DNA of 64,000 bases, taken from Arboricoccus pini (GTDB lineage: Bacteria > Pseudomonadota > Alphaproteobacteria > Geminicoccales > Geminicoccaceae). Positions 40,599 to 48,803 of the stretch are shown in pieces. The stretch is taken from NCBI RefSeq assembly GCF_900187945.1, contig NZ_FYEH01000002.1, forward strand, positions 124,001 to 188,000. Direction: 5' to 3'. Below the pieces are notes generated by a model that worked only from the letters and a program-made list of their open reading frames with translations, was not told the origin of the DNA and ran no database searches. The position numbers were made by a program, and so were the translations under genes. Within the stretch, counting starts at the first letter, position 1, and each line of letters opens with the position of its first letter.

Positions 40599-41252
40599 AT
40601 GTCCGATTATGCCGTCGCCCGCCGAAACATGGTCGAGAGCCAGCTCCGGACCAATCGGATCGACGACCCGGGCATCATCGAGGCCATGTTGACCATTCCA
40701 AGGGAGCTCTTCGTGCCGCCCGCGTTCAAGAGCGTGGCCTATACCGACGAGGATCTGGCCTTCGGCGATGGCCGCCGGCTGATCGAGCCCCTGGCACTGG
40801 CCAAGCTCCTGCAGAGCGCCGCCATCCGGCCGGACCAGACGGTCCTCGTGATCGGCTGCGACACGGGCTATGCCGCGGCCGTGGCCGGCCGTCTCGGCGC
40901 CAGCGTCCAGCTCTTGACCGAACGGCATGACGACACGACGGAGATCGATCGCCGCCTGAGGGATCTCGGAATCGACAATGTCAGCGTCGAGACCGGCAGA
41001 CTAAAAGAGGGCCTACCGGCAAAGGCACCTTTCGATGTCATTCTCCTTGCAGGCTCGGTGCGCGCGATCCCGAGCGAGCTGACACAGCAGCTCAAGGAGG
41101 GAGGGCGCCTCGCCTGCGTCGTTCAGGATGACCGAGCCGGTCGCGTCACCATTGCAACACGCGTGAATGGAACGATCGGCAAGGTAACGCCGTTCGACGC
41201 CTGGCTCCCTGAACTTGTCACATTCCGACCCGCGCCGAGCTTCGTCTTTTAA
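40599..41252 (+). CDS. pcm: Protein-L-isoaspartate O-methyltransferase family protein
   Basis: A SAM-dependent methyltransferase that repairs isoaspartyl residues in damaged proteins. The ATG at 40599 (MSDYAVARRNMVESQL) gives 217 residues, the usual length. Motifs: RIDDPGIIEAMLTIPRELFVPP, YTDEDLAFGDGRRLIEPLALAKLL, and the SAM-binding VLVIGCDTGYAAAVAGRLGA. Glycine motif I is slightly altered compared with the canonical G-x-G-x-G of the PIMT family (GCDTGY). This altered subfamily precedes tolC in many Alphaproteobacteria, and its repair activity there is not assured. Confidence 0.9.
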   Translation: MSDYAVARRNMVESQLRTNRIDDPGIIEAMLTIPRELFVPPAFKSVAYTDEDLAFGDGRRLIEPLALAKLLQSAAIRPDQTVLVIGCDTGYAAAVAGRLGASVQLLTERHDDTTEIDRRLRDLGIDNVSVETGRLKEGLPAKAPFDVILLAGSVRAIPSELTQQLKEGGRLACVVQDDRAGRVTIATRVNGTIGKVTPFDAWLPELVTFRPAPSFVF

Positions 41253-41272
41253 GATAACCAGGCTCAACCCCG

Positions 41273-41290
41273 ATGCGACATTAATGCGAC
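41273..41290. promoter_or_regulatory. Direct repeat ATGCGAC-N4-ATGCGAC upstream of tolC
   Basis: Two identical 7-base units repeat every 11 bases, the spacing used by OmpR/PhoB-type response regulators. They lie about 75 bases before tolC. They are enclosed by an inverted repeat CAACCCCG (41265-41272) and CGGGGTTG (41313-41320). Confidence 0.35.
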
Positions 41291-41364
41291 TCATCTCCAC
41301 GTTATCTATCTCCGGGGTTGCGCGAGAGTATCTCCGCTAGGCGAACTTCGCTAAGCGCCATTTG

Positions 41365-42759
41365 ATGAGCACCGGGCGCTTTTTGATCCTGATGACGTGC
41401 ATGTGGCTCGGCATATCGCCATGCGCTGCCGAGACACTCAGGGACGTGCTGCTCGACGCGATCGATGCCAATCCAGCACTGAAGAGCGCCAGGGAACGGG
41501 TGCGCGGCGCGCAAGCACTGGTCGACGCCGCCAAGGCCGGCGGGCGGCCTACCGTCTCCTTGAATTCGAGCGAAGGCATAAGCTATCTCGACGCCGACCG
41601 GCAGACGACGACGCTTGGCGCCACGCGACAGGCCCTGGTCGTTCGCCAGCCGTTGGTCTCCGGCGGCCAAATCACCGGCGACATTGAGCGCACCCAGGGC
41701 AATCTTAGAGCGGAACGCGCCAGGCTCCGCGATGCCGAACAGCAGATCCTGGCAACGGTGGCTGGTACCTACGCCGCCCTGATCCGCGATCGTGCTCTTC
41801 TCGCCCTGGCGACCGCCAAGGAAAAACGACTAAAACAAGCCTTCGACCAGACGCGGCTGCGCTTTCGCTTCGGCGATGTTACGATCACTGACATCGCGCA
41901 GGCGGAAACCCGCCTGGCCGGTGCCGCCCACGCGCAAGCCGTGGCCGAGGCGGGCGTGCAGGCGAGCGAAGCGGAATTCATGCGGCTGGTGGGACGGCCG
42001 CCGTCGCGGATTCTGCTGCCGCCGCCCGAAGCGCCGGGCCTGCCGCGCTCGCAGGCCGAGGCTGAAGGCCTGGCGCAGGATCATCCAAGCCTGGTCGCGA
42101 CCGCGAACGACGTCGATTCGGCAAGAGGGGCTCTGGCCGTCGCCAAAAGCGAGCGCCGCCCCAAGGTCGCACTCGAGACTCAATTGGCCTACGCGACCGA
42201 TCCGGATCGCTATACCGATCGGCAGACGGAGGCGTCCATAGGGGCTGTCGTCACCGTCCCGCTCTACCAGGGCGGTGGTGCCGCGGCGCGCGAACATGCG
42301 GCCCAGGCCGAACTGTCACGTCGCCGCTATGACCTGGAGGACCGTAGGCTGGCGGTCACGCTCAATGCCACGCAGGCTTGGCAGACCCTCATGCTGGCGC
42401 GAAGTTCCGTCAGGGCGCTGGAGATCCAGGCGCGTGCGGCAGAGATCGCCGCCGATGGCGTGCGGCACGAGGCGCTCATCGGCCTGCGGACGGTCCTGGA
42501 CGTCCTGGATGCGGAAAACGAGCTCTTGCGGCCCGCTCGGAACTGGTTCGCGCGCAAGCGGATCTTGTCACCGCGAGCTATGCGCTCCTGGCCGCCTCGG
42601 GCCGATTGGACGAGCGGGCTCTTGGCCTCGCCGCGGACTCCGATGCCGCTCCTTAATCCTCGCATCGTTAACCTTTTCGATATTCTTGGTATGTATCAAC
42701 GATCACAAGGCAAGTGCCTGTTCGCCCACTCCTTGCAGAACATTCTGGAGCCGTCATGA
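41365..42759 (+). CDS. tolC: TolC-family outer membrane efflux protein, frameshifted near its 3' end
   Basis: An outer-membrane efflux channel subunit. A signal peptide (FLILMTCMWLGISPCAAETL, about 6-24) precedes tandem OEP repeats: DVLLDAIDANPALKSARERV, ARLRDAEQQILATVAGTYAAL, and RLRFRFGDVTITDIAQAETRL in the first half, and VTVPLYQGGGAAAREHAAQAE and AEIAADGVRHEALIGLRTVL in the second. After ENELL at 42526-42528 the frame reads into non-homologous Arg/Trp/Pro-rich sequence ending at 42759. In the next frame, ARSELVRAQADLVTASYALLA (42531 onward) continues the family pattern and ends at TAA 42654-42656. Restoring one G after 42528 would give 430 residues. As sequenced, the last C-terminal helix is lost: either a genuine recent mutation or a one-base sequencing error. 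Confidence 0.88.
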   Translation: MSTGRFLILMTCMWLGISPCAAETLRDVLLDAIDANPALKSARERVRGAQALVDAAKAGGRPTVSLNSSEGISYLDADRQTTTLGATRQALVVRQPLVSGGQITGDIERTQGNLRAERARLRDAEQQILATVAGTYAALIRDRALLALATAKEKRLKQAFDQTRLRFRFGDVTITDIAQAETRLAGAAHAQAVAEAGVQASEAEFMRLVGRPPSRILLPPPEAPGLPRSQAEAEGLAQDHPSLVATANDVDSARGALAVAKSERRPKVALETQLAYATDPDRYTDRQTEASIGAVVTVPLYQGGGAAAREHAAQAELSRRRYDLEDRRLAVTLNATQAWQTLMLARSSVRALEIQARAAEIAADGVRHEALIGLRTVLDVLDAENELLRPARNWFARKRILSPRAMRSWPPRADWTSGLLASPRTPMPLLNPRIVNLFDILGMYQRSQGKCLFAHSLQNILEPS

Positions 42760-43418
42760 CCGATGAAAGCAACCGCGCGCCCTCGCGAGGCGCGCCGGTC
42801 CCGTCGATGGAAGACATCATGACGTCGATCCGCCGGATGATCGTCAACGAGCCGGAGGGTCAGTCGCCGGCACCGCCCGCACCAGCCCCCCGCCCCAGCA
42901 GCGTGCCCCAGGCAAAGCAGGACGAGGAGCTGCCCCGGCCGCAATTCCTGCGCGAGCGCAGCGAGCCGCAGCGGCCGCGGGAGACGGCGCCAATCCGTCC
43001 GGAGCCAAGCCCCCTGGAGCGGAGCGATAGCGAGATCCCCAGGCCCTCCTTCATCGCCAACCCTCCTCCTCAAGCGCTTGGCAGCCAGGCGGAATGGCGC
43101 GAGACACAGCCCGTGACGGTCACGCCTCCAGTCTCGACCGAGCCCGCCAATCCCACCGTCAAACCCGCGCCTTCAGCCCAGAATTCGGCGGATAACGGTC
43201 TCCTTTCCTCGGCAGCAGCCATGGCCAGCAGTTCCGCCTTCGCGCGCCTCCAGGAAGCGGTAGCCCCGACGCGAGCACGCGCGCCGTCGATCGACGAACT
43301 CGTCGTCGAGATGATGCGGCCAATGTTGAAGGACTGGCTGGATGCCAACCTGCCGCAGCTCGTCGAGCGCATCGTCGAAGAAGAGGTGGCCCGGCTGGTC
43401 AAGCGCGAAAGCCGCTAG
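42756..43418 (+). CDS. popZ: PopZ-like polar organising protein (DUF2497)
   Basis: A 220-residue protein of the PopZ/DUF2497 family, which in Caulobacter forms a polar hub that anchors the chromosome origin. The ATG at 42756 follows a GGAG. The N-terminal helix PSMEDIMTSIRRMIVNEPEG (about 12-31) is the conserved partner-binding part. A long Pro/Glu/Ala-rich disordered region (about 32-145) follows, then the C-terminal oligomerisation helices SIDELVVEMMRPMLKDWLD and LPQLVERIVEEEVARLVKR. Placement after tolC is conserved; valS, the usual next gene, is missing here. Whether it marks the pole in this organism is inference. Confidence 0.9.
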   Translation: MTDESNRAPSRGAPVPSMEDIMTSIRRMIVNEPEGQSPAPPAPAPRPSSVPQAKQDEELPRPQFLRERSEPQRPRETAPIRPEPSPLERSDSEIPRPSFIANPPPQALGSQAEWRETQPVTVTPPVSTEPANPTVKPAPSAQNSADNGLLSSAAAMASSSAFARLQEAVAPTRARAPSIDELVVEMMRPMLKDWLDANLPQLVERIVEEEVARLVKRESR

Positions 43419-43466
43419 CCAGGCTGCTGACTAATCGCAGCCGGAATGCCAGATGAACTTAGTGGA

Positions 43467-43480
43467 GGAACGCACGTTCC
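43467..43480. other. Palindrome GGAACG-CA-CGTTCC between popZ and tRNA-Leu
   Basis: Perfect 6-base arms lie 48 bases after popZ and 32 bases beyond the tRNA-Leu 3' end. It may be a weak bidirectional hairpin. No T-tract is present. Confidence 0.25.
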
Positions 43481-43512
43481 CCAGCATTGTCGGCCGGAGG
43501 CCCGGATCCATT

Positions 43513-43599
43513 TGGTGCCCGCTGCCGGACTCGAACCGGCACGCCCTTGAGGGCAACGGATTTTAAATCCGGTGCGTCTACCGATTTCGCCAAGCGGGC
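43513..43599 (-). tRNA. tRNA-Leu (TAA)
   Basis: An 87-base class II tRNA with encoded CCA. The acceptor GCCCGCT pairs with AGCGGGC. The anticodon loop on a CGGAT/ATCCG stem carries TAA, and a variable arm TGCCCTCAAGGGCG is followed by the T arm GCCGG-TTCGAGT-CCGGC. It converges with popZ. Confidence 0.97.
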
Positions 43600-43609
43600 A
43601 GCCGCGCGG

Positions 43610-43637
43610 ACCATAGCGTCGTCGGCCGGGGCCGCAA
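43610..43637 (-). promoter_or_regulatory. Promoter of tRNA-Leu
   Basis: On the minus strand TTGCGG (43632-43637) and TATGGT (43610-43615) are 16 bases apart, immediately upstream of the tRNA. Confidence 0.4.
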
Positions 43638-43700
43638 GGGGTGGAGGCCGATAGGTTTTTCAATCGGAGCCTTGCTTTGCCCCCCAGTTCTCCCTTGGCC

Positions 43701-44456
43701 TCAAAGCGGGGCCAGGCCCTGATCCTCGGCGGCAAACCCAATCTGGCGCGCAAGGTCAGCAAAGGCCAGAACCGCCGCCTCGATCGCCCTGGGGTCGGTG
43801 CCGCGAAAGACAATGGAGGTCTCCGGTCGGCCGTCCCGCTGTCCCGGATAGCTACCGATCTCGACGCTGCCATGGGTCGCTTGCAGCTGCCGCAGACCGT
43901 CAGCCAGGACACCCTCGGCCTCGTCGCAGACGACGGTCCGCGAGCGCAAGGGCTTGCCGCCCGTCAGCGTCGGGACGAGAAGATCGAGCATGGGTTGCAT
44001 AATGCGCGGCACGCCCGGCAGCACATGCACGTTACGAAGAACGAAGCCCGGCGCGGTCGAGACGGGATTGTCGATAAGGCTGGCACCTTGCGGGATGTCA
44101 GCCATGCGCAGCCTGGCGTCGTTGACCTTTTCGGGCGGGTAATAGGCACGCAGCCGCCGTTCCGCCTCCGCATTGCGCACGAGCGGCACATCGAATGCCC
44201 TGGCAATGCTGGCGGCCGTGATGTCGTCATGCGTCGGACCAATGCCGCCCGTCGTGAAGACATAGGTCGTGCTGGCGGCGAGTGCCCGCACCGCCTCGAT
44301 GATCCTGGCCTCGATATCTGGAACGATACGGGCCTCGGTCATGCGGATGCCGGCCGTACCCAGGACGCGGGCGATATAAGACAGATTGGCGTCGATGGTA
44401 CGGCCTGAGAGAATTTCGTTGCCGATGATGAGGAGCGATGCCGTCGGATTGCTCAA
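43701..44456 (-). CDS. CinA N-terminal-domain (MoaB/Mog-like) molybdopterin-binding family protein
   Basis: A 251-residue protein equivalent to the N-terminal half of CinA. Support: LLIIGNEILSGRTIDANLSY (about 8-27), VFTTGGIGPTHDDITAASIA (the GGxGPTxDD loop), and LPGVPRIMQPMLDLLVP. In full-length CinA this domain hydrolyses ADP-ribose-type substrates; the family name refers to similarity with molybdopterin-binding proteins. No C-terminal amidohydrolase domain is attached. That domain is a separate gene at 2262-2744. It is divergent from radC across 145 bases in which I recognise no promoter or operator. Confidence 0.92.
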   Translation of the reverse strand: MSNPTASLLIIGNEILSGRTIDANLSYIARVLGTAGIRMTEARIVPDIEARIIEAVRALAASTTYVFTTGGIGPTHDDITAASIARAFDVPLVRNAEAERRLRAYYPPEKVNDARLRMADIPQGASLIDNPVSTAPGFVLRNVHVLPGVPRIMQPMLDLLVPTLTGGKPLRSRTVVCDEAEGVLADGLRQLQATHGSVEIGSYPGQRDGRPETSIVFRGTDPRAIEAAVLAFADLARQIGFAAEDQGLAPL

Positions 44457-44601
44457 GCGCCTTCTCCAAAGCCCTGTGATGTCGAAGCTTCAATCCGGCC
44501 GCGACGATGGGCATGCTCGGCCAGCCGCAGGATTTCCTGCTGAATATCAACCAGAACGCGATTATCTCTTACGGGGACCAGCCTGATCCGAGAGCACCGC
44601 G

Positions 44602-45585
44602 ATGAACGATGCAGTATCCAGGGAGAACGTAGCGCGCAAGCTTGCGGATGTCGGTCTTTCGCTCGTCGAACGCGGCAATCAGTCGGGCGGCGTCGATCAC
44701 GTCATCGTCGGCGATACCTTCCCGCATCGCGAGCTGATCAAGCGGCTTGGCGGCCGTTGGAGCAGCAGCGACAAGCACTGGCGGCTGGTCGAGGGCTTTG
44801 CCGGACCCGGGCTGGCGGAAGCGCCCTTGCCTGGCCCGGGCGGCGGTCACTCCTGGGGCGGCAAGCATTATCATGGTCATCGGCGTAGGTTGCGCGATCG
44901 CTTCATCGAGACGTCGCCCGCGAGCCTCGCGGATTACGAGCTCTTGGAGCTCCTACTCTTCTTTTCCGTCCATCGCCGCGACACGAAGCCCATCGCCAAG
45001 GCGATGATCGAGCGCTTCGGCGGCCTTGGTGCCGCCCTGGCGGCGGAGCATGCCCGCTATGCCGAGATTCCAGGCCTCGAGCCGCCACGTGAGGAAGACG
45101 GCGACGAATGGACGAAGAACCGGACCGACGATCTGCATTTCACGTCCGTGCTCCTCAAGGCGGTGCATGAGACGATCGTGCGCGTCCTCAAGGAGCCCAT
45201 ACGCACGGCTACGCCGATCGCATCCTGGAGTGCTCTGACCGACTATCTCCAGGCCTCCATGGCGCATGGTGCGGCCGAACAATTCCGCATCCTCTTCCTC
45301 GATCGCAAGAACGGCCTGCTGCGTGACGAGGTCCAGAGTCGCGGCACCGTCGACCACACGCCACTCTATCCGCGCGAGGTGGTCAAGCGGGCACTGGAAC
45401 TCAGCGCATCGGCGATCATCATGGTCCACAATCATCCAAGCGGCGACCCGACGCCTTCCAAGGCCGACATCGAGATGACGCGGCAGGTGATCGAGGCGCT
45501 GGAGACGGTGGGCGTGCAAATGCACGACCATGTCATCGTCGGCAAGAATCGCCACTTGAGCTTCAAGGCGCAAAAGCTCATCTAG
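44602..45585 (+). CDS. radC: RadC-family JAB-domain protein with extra N-terminal domain
   Basis: The RadC core occupies about residues 95-327: a helix-hairpin-helix-like region (RLRDRFIETSPASLADYELLE, with LLFFSVHRRDTKPIAKAMIE) and the JAMM metalloprotease-like domain. The JAMM motif is VHNHPSGDPTPSKADIEMT, preceded by SRGTVDHTPLYPREVVKRAL. Residues 1-94 are not part of usual RadC (about 225 residues). They contain GDTFPHRELIKRLGGRWSSS followed by DKHWRLVEG, which resembles short Gly-Gly-x-Trp...Trp modules seen beside helicases and nucleases, and then a Gly/Pro linker. The role of RadC remains uncertain; despite the name, a direct DNA-repair function is not established. hrpB follows on the same strand after 48 bases. 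Confidence 0.9.
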   Translation: MNDAVSRENVARKLADVGLSLVERGNQSGGVDHVIVGDTFPHRELIKRLGGRWSSSDKHWRLVEGFAGPGLAEAPLPGPGGGHSWGGKHYHGHRRRLRDRFIETSPASLADYELLELLLFFSVHRRDTKPIAKAMIERFGGLGAALAAEHARYAEIPGLEPPREEDGDEWTKNRTDDLHFTSVLLKAVHETIVRVLKEPIRTATPIASWSALTDYLQASMAHGAAEQFRILFLDRKNGLLRDEVQSRGTVDHTPLYPREVVKRALELSASAIIMVHNHPSGDPTPSKADIEMTRQVIEALETVGVQMHDHVIVGKNRHLSFKAQKLI

Positions 45586-45633
45586 CGCGCTGACCGCCGC
45601 CGCGACCGGCGGCCCCCACCACCATGATGTCCG

Positions 45634-48069
45634 ATGCCGCCCTTCGATCTTCCCGTCGCCCCTGTCCTTCCGGAGCTGGTGGCCGCTCTGGAACGCGACC
45701 GCCGCGCCGTCCTCGTCGCCCCGCCCGGGGCCGGCAAGACGACGCTGGTCCCTTTGACCTTGATGCAGCAGCAATGGGTACAAGGTCGCATCCTCATGCT
45801 GGAGCCGCGCCGGGTGGCGACGCGTGCCGCGGCAAGGCGCATGTCGGCCCTGCTGGAGGAAGAGCCGGGCAAGCGGGTCGGCTGGACGACGCGCTTCGAG
45901 CGGGTGGGCTCGCTCCAGACCCGCGTCGAGGTGGTGACCGAAGGTATCTTTACCCGCCGAATCCAGGCCGATCCCACCCTCGAAGGTGTGGCCGTCATCA
46001 TCTTCGATGAATTTCATGAACGCTCGCTCGACGCCGATCTGGGCCTGGCCCTGGCAATCGAGGCCCAGCAAGCGCTAAGGCCCGATCTGGCCATCCTCGT
46101 CATGTCGGCAACGCTCGCGGCCTCGACGGTCTCGGCCCTCCTCGACGACGCGCCGGTCATCCGCTCCGAAGGGCGAAGCTTTCCCGTCACGCGGCATTAT
46201 CTGCCATCCCCCAAGGACCTGCCGCTGCCGGCACAGATAGCATCGGCCCTGCAAACGGCCCTGGCGATCGACGGCGGCGACATACTCTGCTTCCTGCCAG
46301 GCACTGCCGAAATTCGCCGGACCCGGATGGCGCTGGAAAGCGACCCGGCATACCGGGAGCTGGCCATCGTCCCTTTATATGGCGACCTGCCGCCGGCCCA
46401 GCAGGACCGGGCACTCCAAGGCGACTCGGAGGGCCGGCGCAAGATCATCCTCGCGACCGACATTGCCGAGACCTCGCTGACGATCGACGGCGTCTCGATC
46501 GTCATCGATGCCGGGCTCGCCCGCAAGCCCGCCTTCTCGCCCCGGACCGGCATGAGCCGCCTGGAGACCATAGAGGTCTCGCAAGCGGCAACCGAACAGC
46601 GTGCCGGCCGGGCCGGCCGGCAGCGTCCAGGTCACTGTTTTCGCCTTTGGGCCGAAGGCGCGCAGCGTCTACGCCCCGCCCATGATACGCCGGAGATGGA
46701 GCGCGCGGACCTTGCCCCTCTAGCCCTCGAGCTGGCTGCCTGGGGGGTACGTGGACCGGATGCGCTGCGCTGGTTGACGGCCCCGCCCACGGCGACCTGG
46801 GGACGGGCGATATCGACGCTGCGGTCACTTGGCGCCCTGGCAGAAGATGGCGGGATCACCCCGCATGGCAGCCGGATCCGCGCTTTACCCCTGCACCCTC
46901 GACTGGCCCACATGATCGTTCGCGCCGAAGAGCACGGCCTTGTGGGCACGGCAGTGGCGCTGGCGGCCCTCCTCTCCGCGCGCGATCCTTGGCGCCAGTC
47001 GCAGGACCCGGATCTCGGTCACCGTCTCGAACTCTGGCAGCAGGGCGGTGGCAACGCCGACAAGGGCGCTCTTAGGGAGTTGCAACGGGTCGCAGGCCAG
47101 ATCGCCAGGCTTGCCGGCCCCGCGCAGCCGATCGAACCGCAGCGCGCGGGCGAGGCGCTGGCCCTGGCCTATCCCGAACGCGTCGGTCAGGGTCGGGGTA
47201 AAAGCGGCAGTTTTCGTCTGGCAAACGGCCGTGGCGCCCGATTTGCCATGGGCACCCCCATGGCGGCGGCGCCTTGGATCGTCGCGGCCGACCTCGACGA
47301 CGGCGGCGCCGAGGCGCGCATCCATCTGGCGGCCGAAATTGCCTCGGATCGCCTGCAGCGCCTTTGTGCGGACGCCATCCGCGTCGAGGACGAAGTGGCC
47401 TTCGCCGCCGATACCGGCCGGATCGAGGCCACCCGGACGACCCGCCTTGGCACCATCGTCCTCCTTCAACAGCCCCTTTTGGACGTCGCACCGGAAGCGA
47501 TCACGGAGGCGCTCCTTCAGCATCTTCGCGACGAGGGACTCGAGGTGCTGCCCTGGACGAATGGCGCGAGGTCGCTGCTGGCCCGCTTGCGATTCGCCGC
47601 GCGCATGGAGAAGGGTCGCTGGCCCGCGACGGATGACGAGGCGCTCATGGCAAGCCTCGATACGTGGCTCGCACCCTATCTCGCAGGCCGCCGGAACTTC
47701 CTCAACATCGACATGGAGGCGGCCCTGGGCGGCCTGCTCAGCTGGGAGCAGCGTCAGGCCCTGGATCGCCTGGCACCCGCCGCCTGGCAGACGCCCGGCG
47801 GCCGCCAGCTACGGATCGATTATGAGGGCCCGCAACCCGTCATCGCCACGCGTCTGCAGGATCTTTTGGGTGTCGACAGCCACCCCTCGGTTGCCGGCGT
47901 CCCATTGAGCGTTCACCTGCTCTCACCCGCCCAACGACCGATTCAGGTGACCAGCGATCTGCCGCGCTTTTGGCGCGGCAGCTATGCCAAGATCCGCAAA
48001 GACCTGCGCGGCCGGTATCCTAAACACGACTGGCCCGAGGACCCGCTGGCGTCCGTGCGGGACAGATGA
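45634..48069 (+). CDS. hrpB: ATP-dependent helicase HrpB
   Basis: An 811-residue DEAH-box helicase of the HrpB family; its cellular substrate is not established. Motifs in order: VAPPGAGKTTLVPLTLMQQ (Walker A, about 28-46), LEPRRVATRAAARRMS, FDEFHERSLDADLGLAL (DEFH motif II), VMSATLAASTVS, ATDIAETSLTIDGVSIVIDA, and TEQRAGRAGRQRPG. The ratchet domain and HrpB-specific C-terminal domain end with LPRFWRGSYAKIRKDLRGRYPKH, the family's terminal signature. It converges with phoB across 20 bases without a terminator-like structure. Confidence 0.95.
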   Translation: MPPFDLPVAPVLPELVAALERDRRAVLVAPPGAGKTTLVPLTLMQQQWVQGRILMLEPRRVATRAAARRMSALLEEEPGKRVGWTTRFERVGSLQTRVEVVTEGIFTRRIQADPTLEGVAVIIFDEFHERSLDADLGLALAIEAQQALRPDLAILVMSATLAASTVSALLDDAPVIRSEGRSFPVTRHYLPSPKDLPLPAQIASALQTALAIDGGDILCFLPGTAEIRRTRMALESDPAYRELAIVPLYGDLPPAQQDRALQGDSEGRRKIILATDIAETSLTIDGVSIVIDAGLARKPAFSPRTGMSRLETIEVSQAATEQRAGRAGRQRPGHCFRLWAEGAQRLRPAHDTPEMERADLAPLALELAAWGVRGPDALRWLTAPPTATWGRAISTLRSLGALAEDGGITPHGSRIRALPLHPRLAHMIVRAEEHGLVGTAVALAALLSARDPWRQSQDPDLGHRLELWQQGGGNADKGALRELQRVAGQIARLAGPAQPIEPQRAGEALALAYPERVGQGRGKSGSFRLANGRGARFAMGTPMAAAPWIVAADLDDGGAEARIHLAAEIASDRLQRLCADAIRVEDEVAFAADTGRIEATRTTRLGTIVLLQQPLLDVAPEAITEALLQHLRDEGLEVLPWTNGARSLLARLRFAARMEKGRWPATDDEALMASLDTWLAPYLAGRRNFLNIDMEAALGGLLSWEQRQALDRLAPAAWQTPGGRQLRIDYEGPQPVIATRLQDLLGVDSHPSVAGVPLSVHLLSPAQRPIQVTSDLPRFWRGSYAKIRKDLRGRYPKHDWPEDPLASVRDR

Positions 48070-48089
48070 GGCGAAGCGAGCAGGCCGTC

Positions 48090-48803
48090 CTAATGGGCCG
48101 ATTCGGCGAATTTATGGTCGAGCGAATAACCCTCGGCGCGAACGGTGCGCAGAAGGTCGGCTTCGTCGTCGCCGTTCAGCGCTCGACGCAACCGGCGCAC
48201 GGTCGCATCGACCGTGCGCAGCTCAATGTCGAGCTCACCGCCCCAGACCCTGTCCAACAGGGCCGAGCGGCTGAAGACGCGGCCAGGATTCTCGAGAAGA
48301 TGCCGCAACAGCCGGAACTCGGTCGGCGAGAGATGGATCTCGCGATCGCGCCTGAACACGCGATGTGCCGTCAGGTCCATGCGCAGGTCATGGAATGACA
48401 GGATCTGGTCCGTGAAGGCCGGCCGCACGCGGCGCAGCACGGCACGGATGCGGGCGATGAGCTCGGCCGGCGAGAACGGCTTGGTGATATAGTCGTCAGC
48501 CCCGGTATCGAGGCCACGCAGCCTGTCAGGCTCCTCGCCGCGGGCCGTCAGCATGATGATCGGCATGCTCGCCGTCTCGCTGCGGCGGCGAAGCTGGCGA
48601 CAGATCTCGATACCGGAAAGCTGGGGCAGCATCCAATCGAGCAGGACGAGGTCTGGTTCACGCTCGGCTATGAGGGTCAGAGCCTCCTCGCCGTCATAAG
48701 CCTGCATGGTCTCGAAGTCGGCCGCTCGCAGATTATAGGCCAGGAGCTTCTGCAATGCCGCTTCGTCCTCGACGATCAGGATCAAGGGCCTGCTCATCGT
48801 CAA
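48090..48803 (-). CDS. phoB: Phosphate regulon response regulator PhoB
   Basis: An OmpR-family regulator (237 residues) phosphorylated by PhoR under phosphate limitation. Receiver domain: acidic pocket E12/D13 (LIVEDEAAL), phospho-acceptor D56 (LVLLDWMLPQ), and the switch lysine in ADDYITKPFSP. The winged-helix output domain runs from about 135 and has HLSPTEFRLLRHLLENPGRV and LRTVDATVRRLRRALNGDD. It is last in phoR-pstSCAB-phoU-phoB, overlapping phoU by four bases. Its binding site (Pho box) is before pstS. In this order PhoB would be expressed from its own target promoter, giving positive feedback. Confidence 0.96.
   Translation of the reverse strand: MTMSRPLILIVEDEAALQKLLAYNLRAADFETMQAYDGEEALTLIAEREPDLVLLDWMLPQLSGIEICRQLRRRSETASMPIIMLTARGEEPDRLRGLDTGADDYITKPFSPAELIARIRAVLRRVRPAFTDQILSFHDLRMDLTAHRVFRRDREIHLSPTEFRLLRHLLENPGRVFSRSALLDRVWGGELDIELRTVDATVRRLRRALNGDDEADLLRTVRAEGYSLDHKFAESAH

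Noticed and set aside
43467-43480. Gram-positive-type LexA box (GAAC-N4-GTTC)
   Set aside because: The palindrome resembles that operator, but this organism's lexA promoter uses GAAC-N7-GAAC, and the site lies between two gene 3' ends rather than in a promoter.
40163-43599. tRNA genes as integration sites of a mobile element
   Set aside because: No integrase, att-like repeat of a tRNA 3' end, or compositionally odd segment lies near tRNA-Asn, tRNA-Cys or tRNA-Leu.
45596-45613. Terminator hairpin after radC (GCCGCC/GGCGGC)
   Set aside because: A 6-base GC stem without a T-tract is expected by chance in DNA of this composition, and hrpB follows on the same strand.
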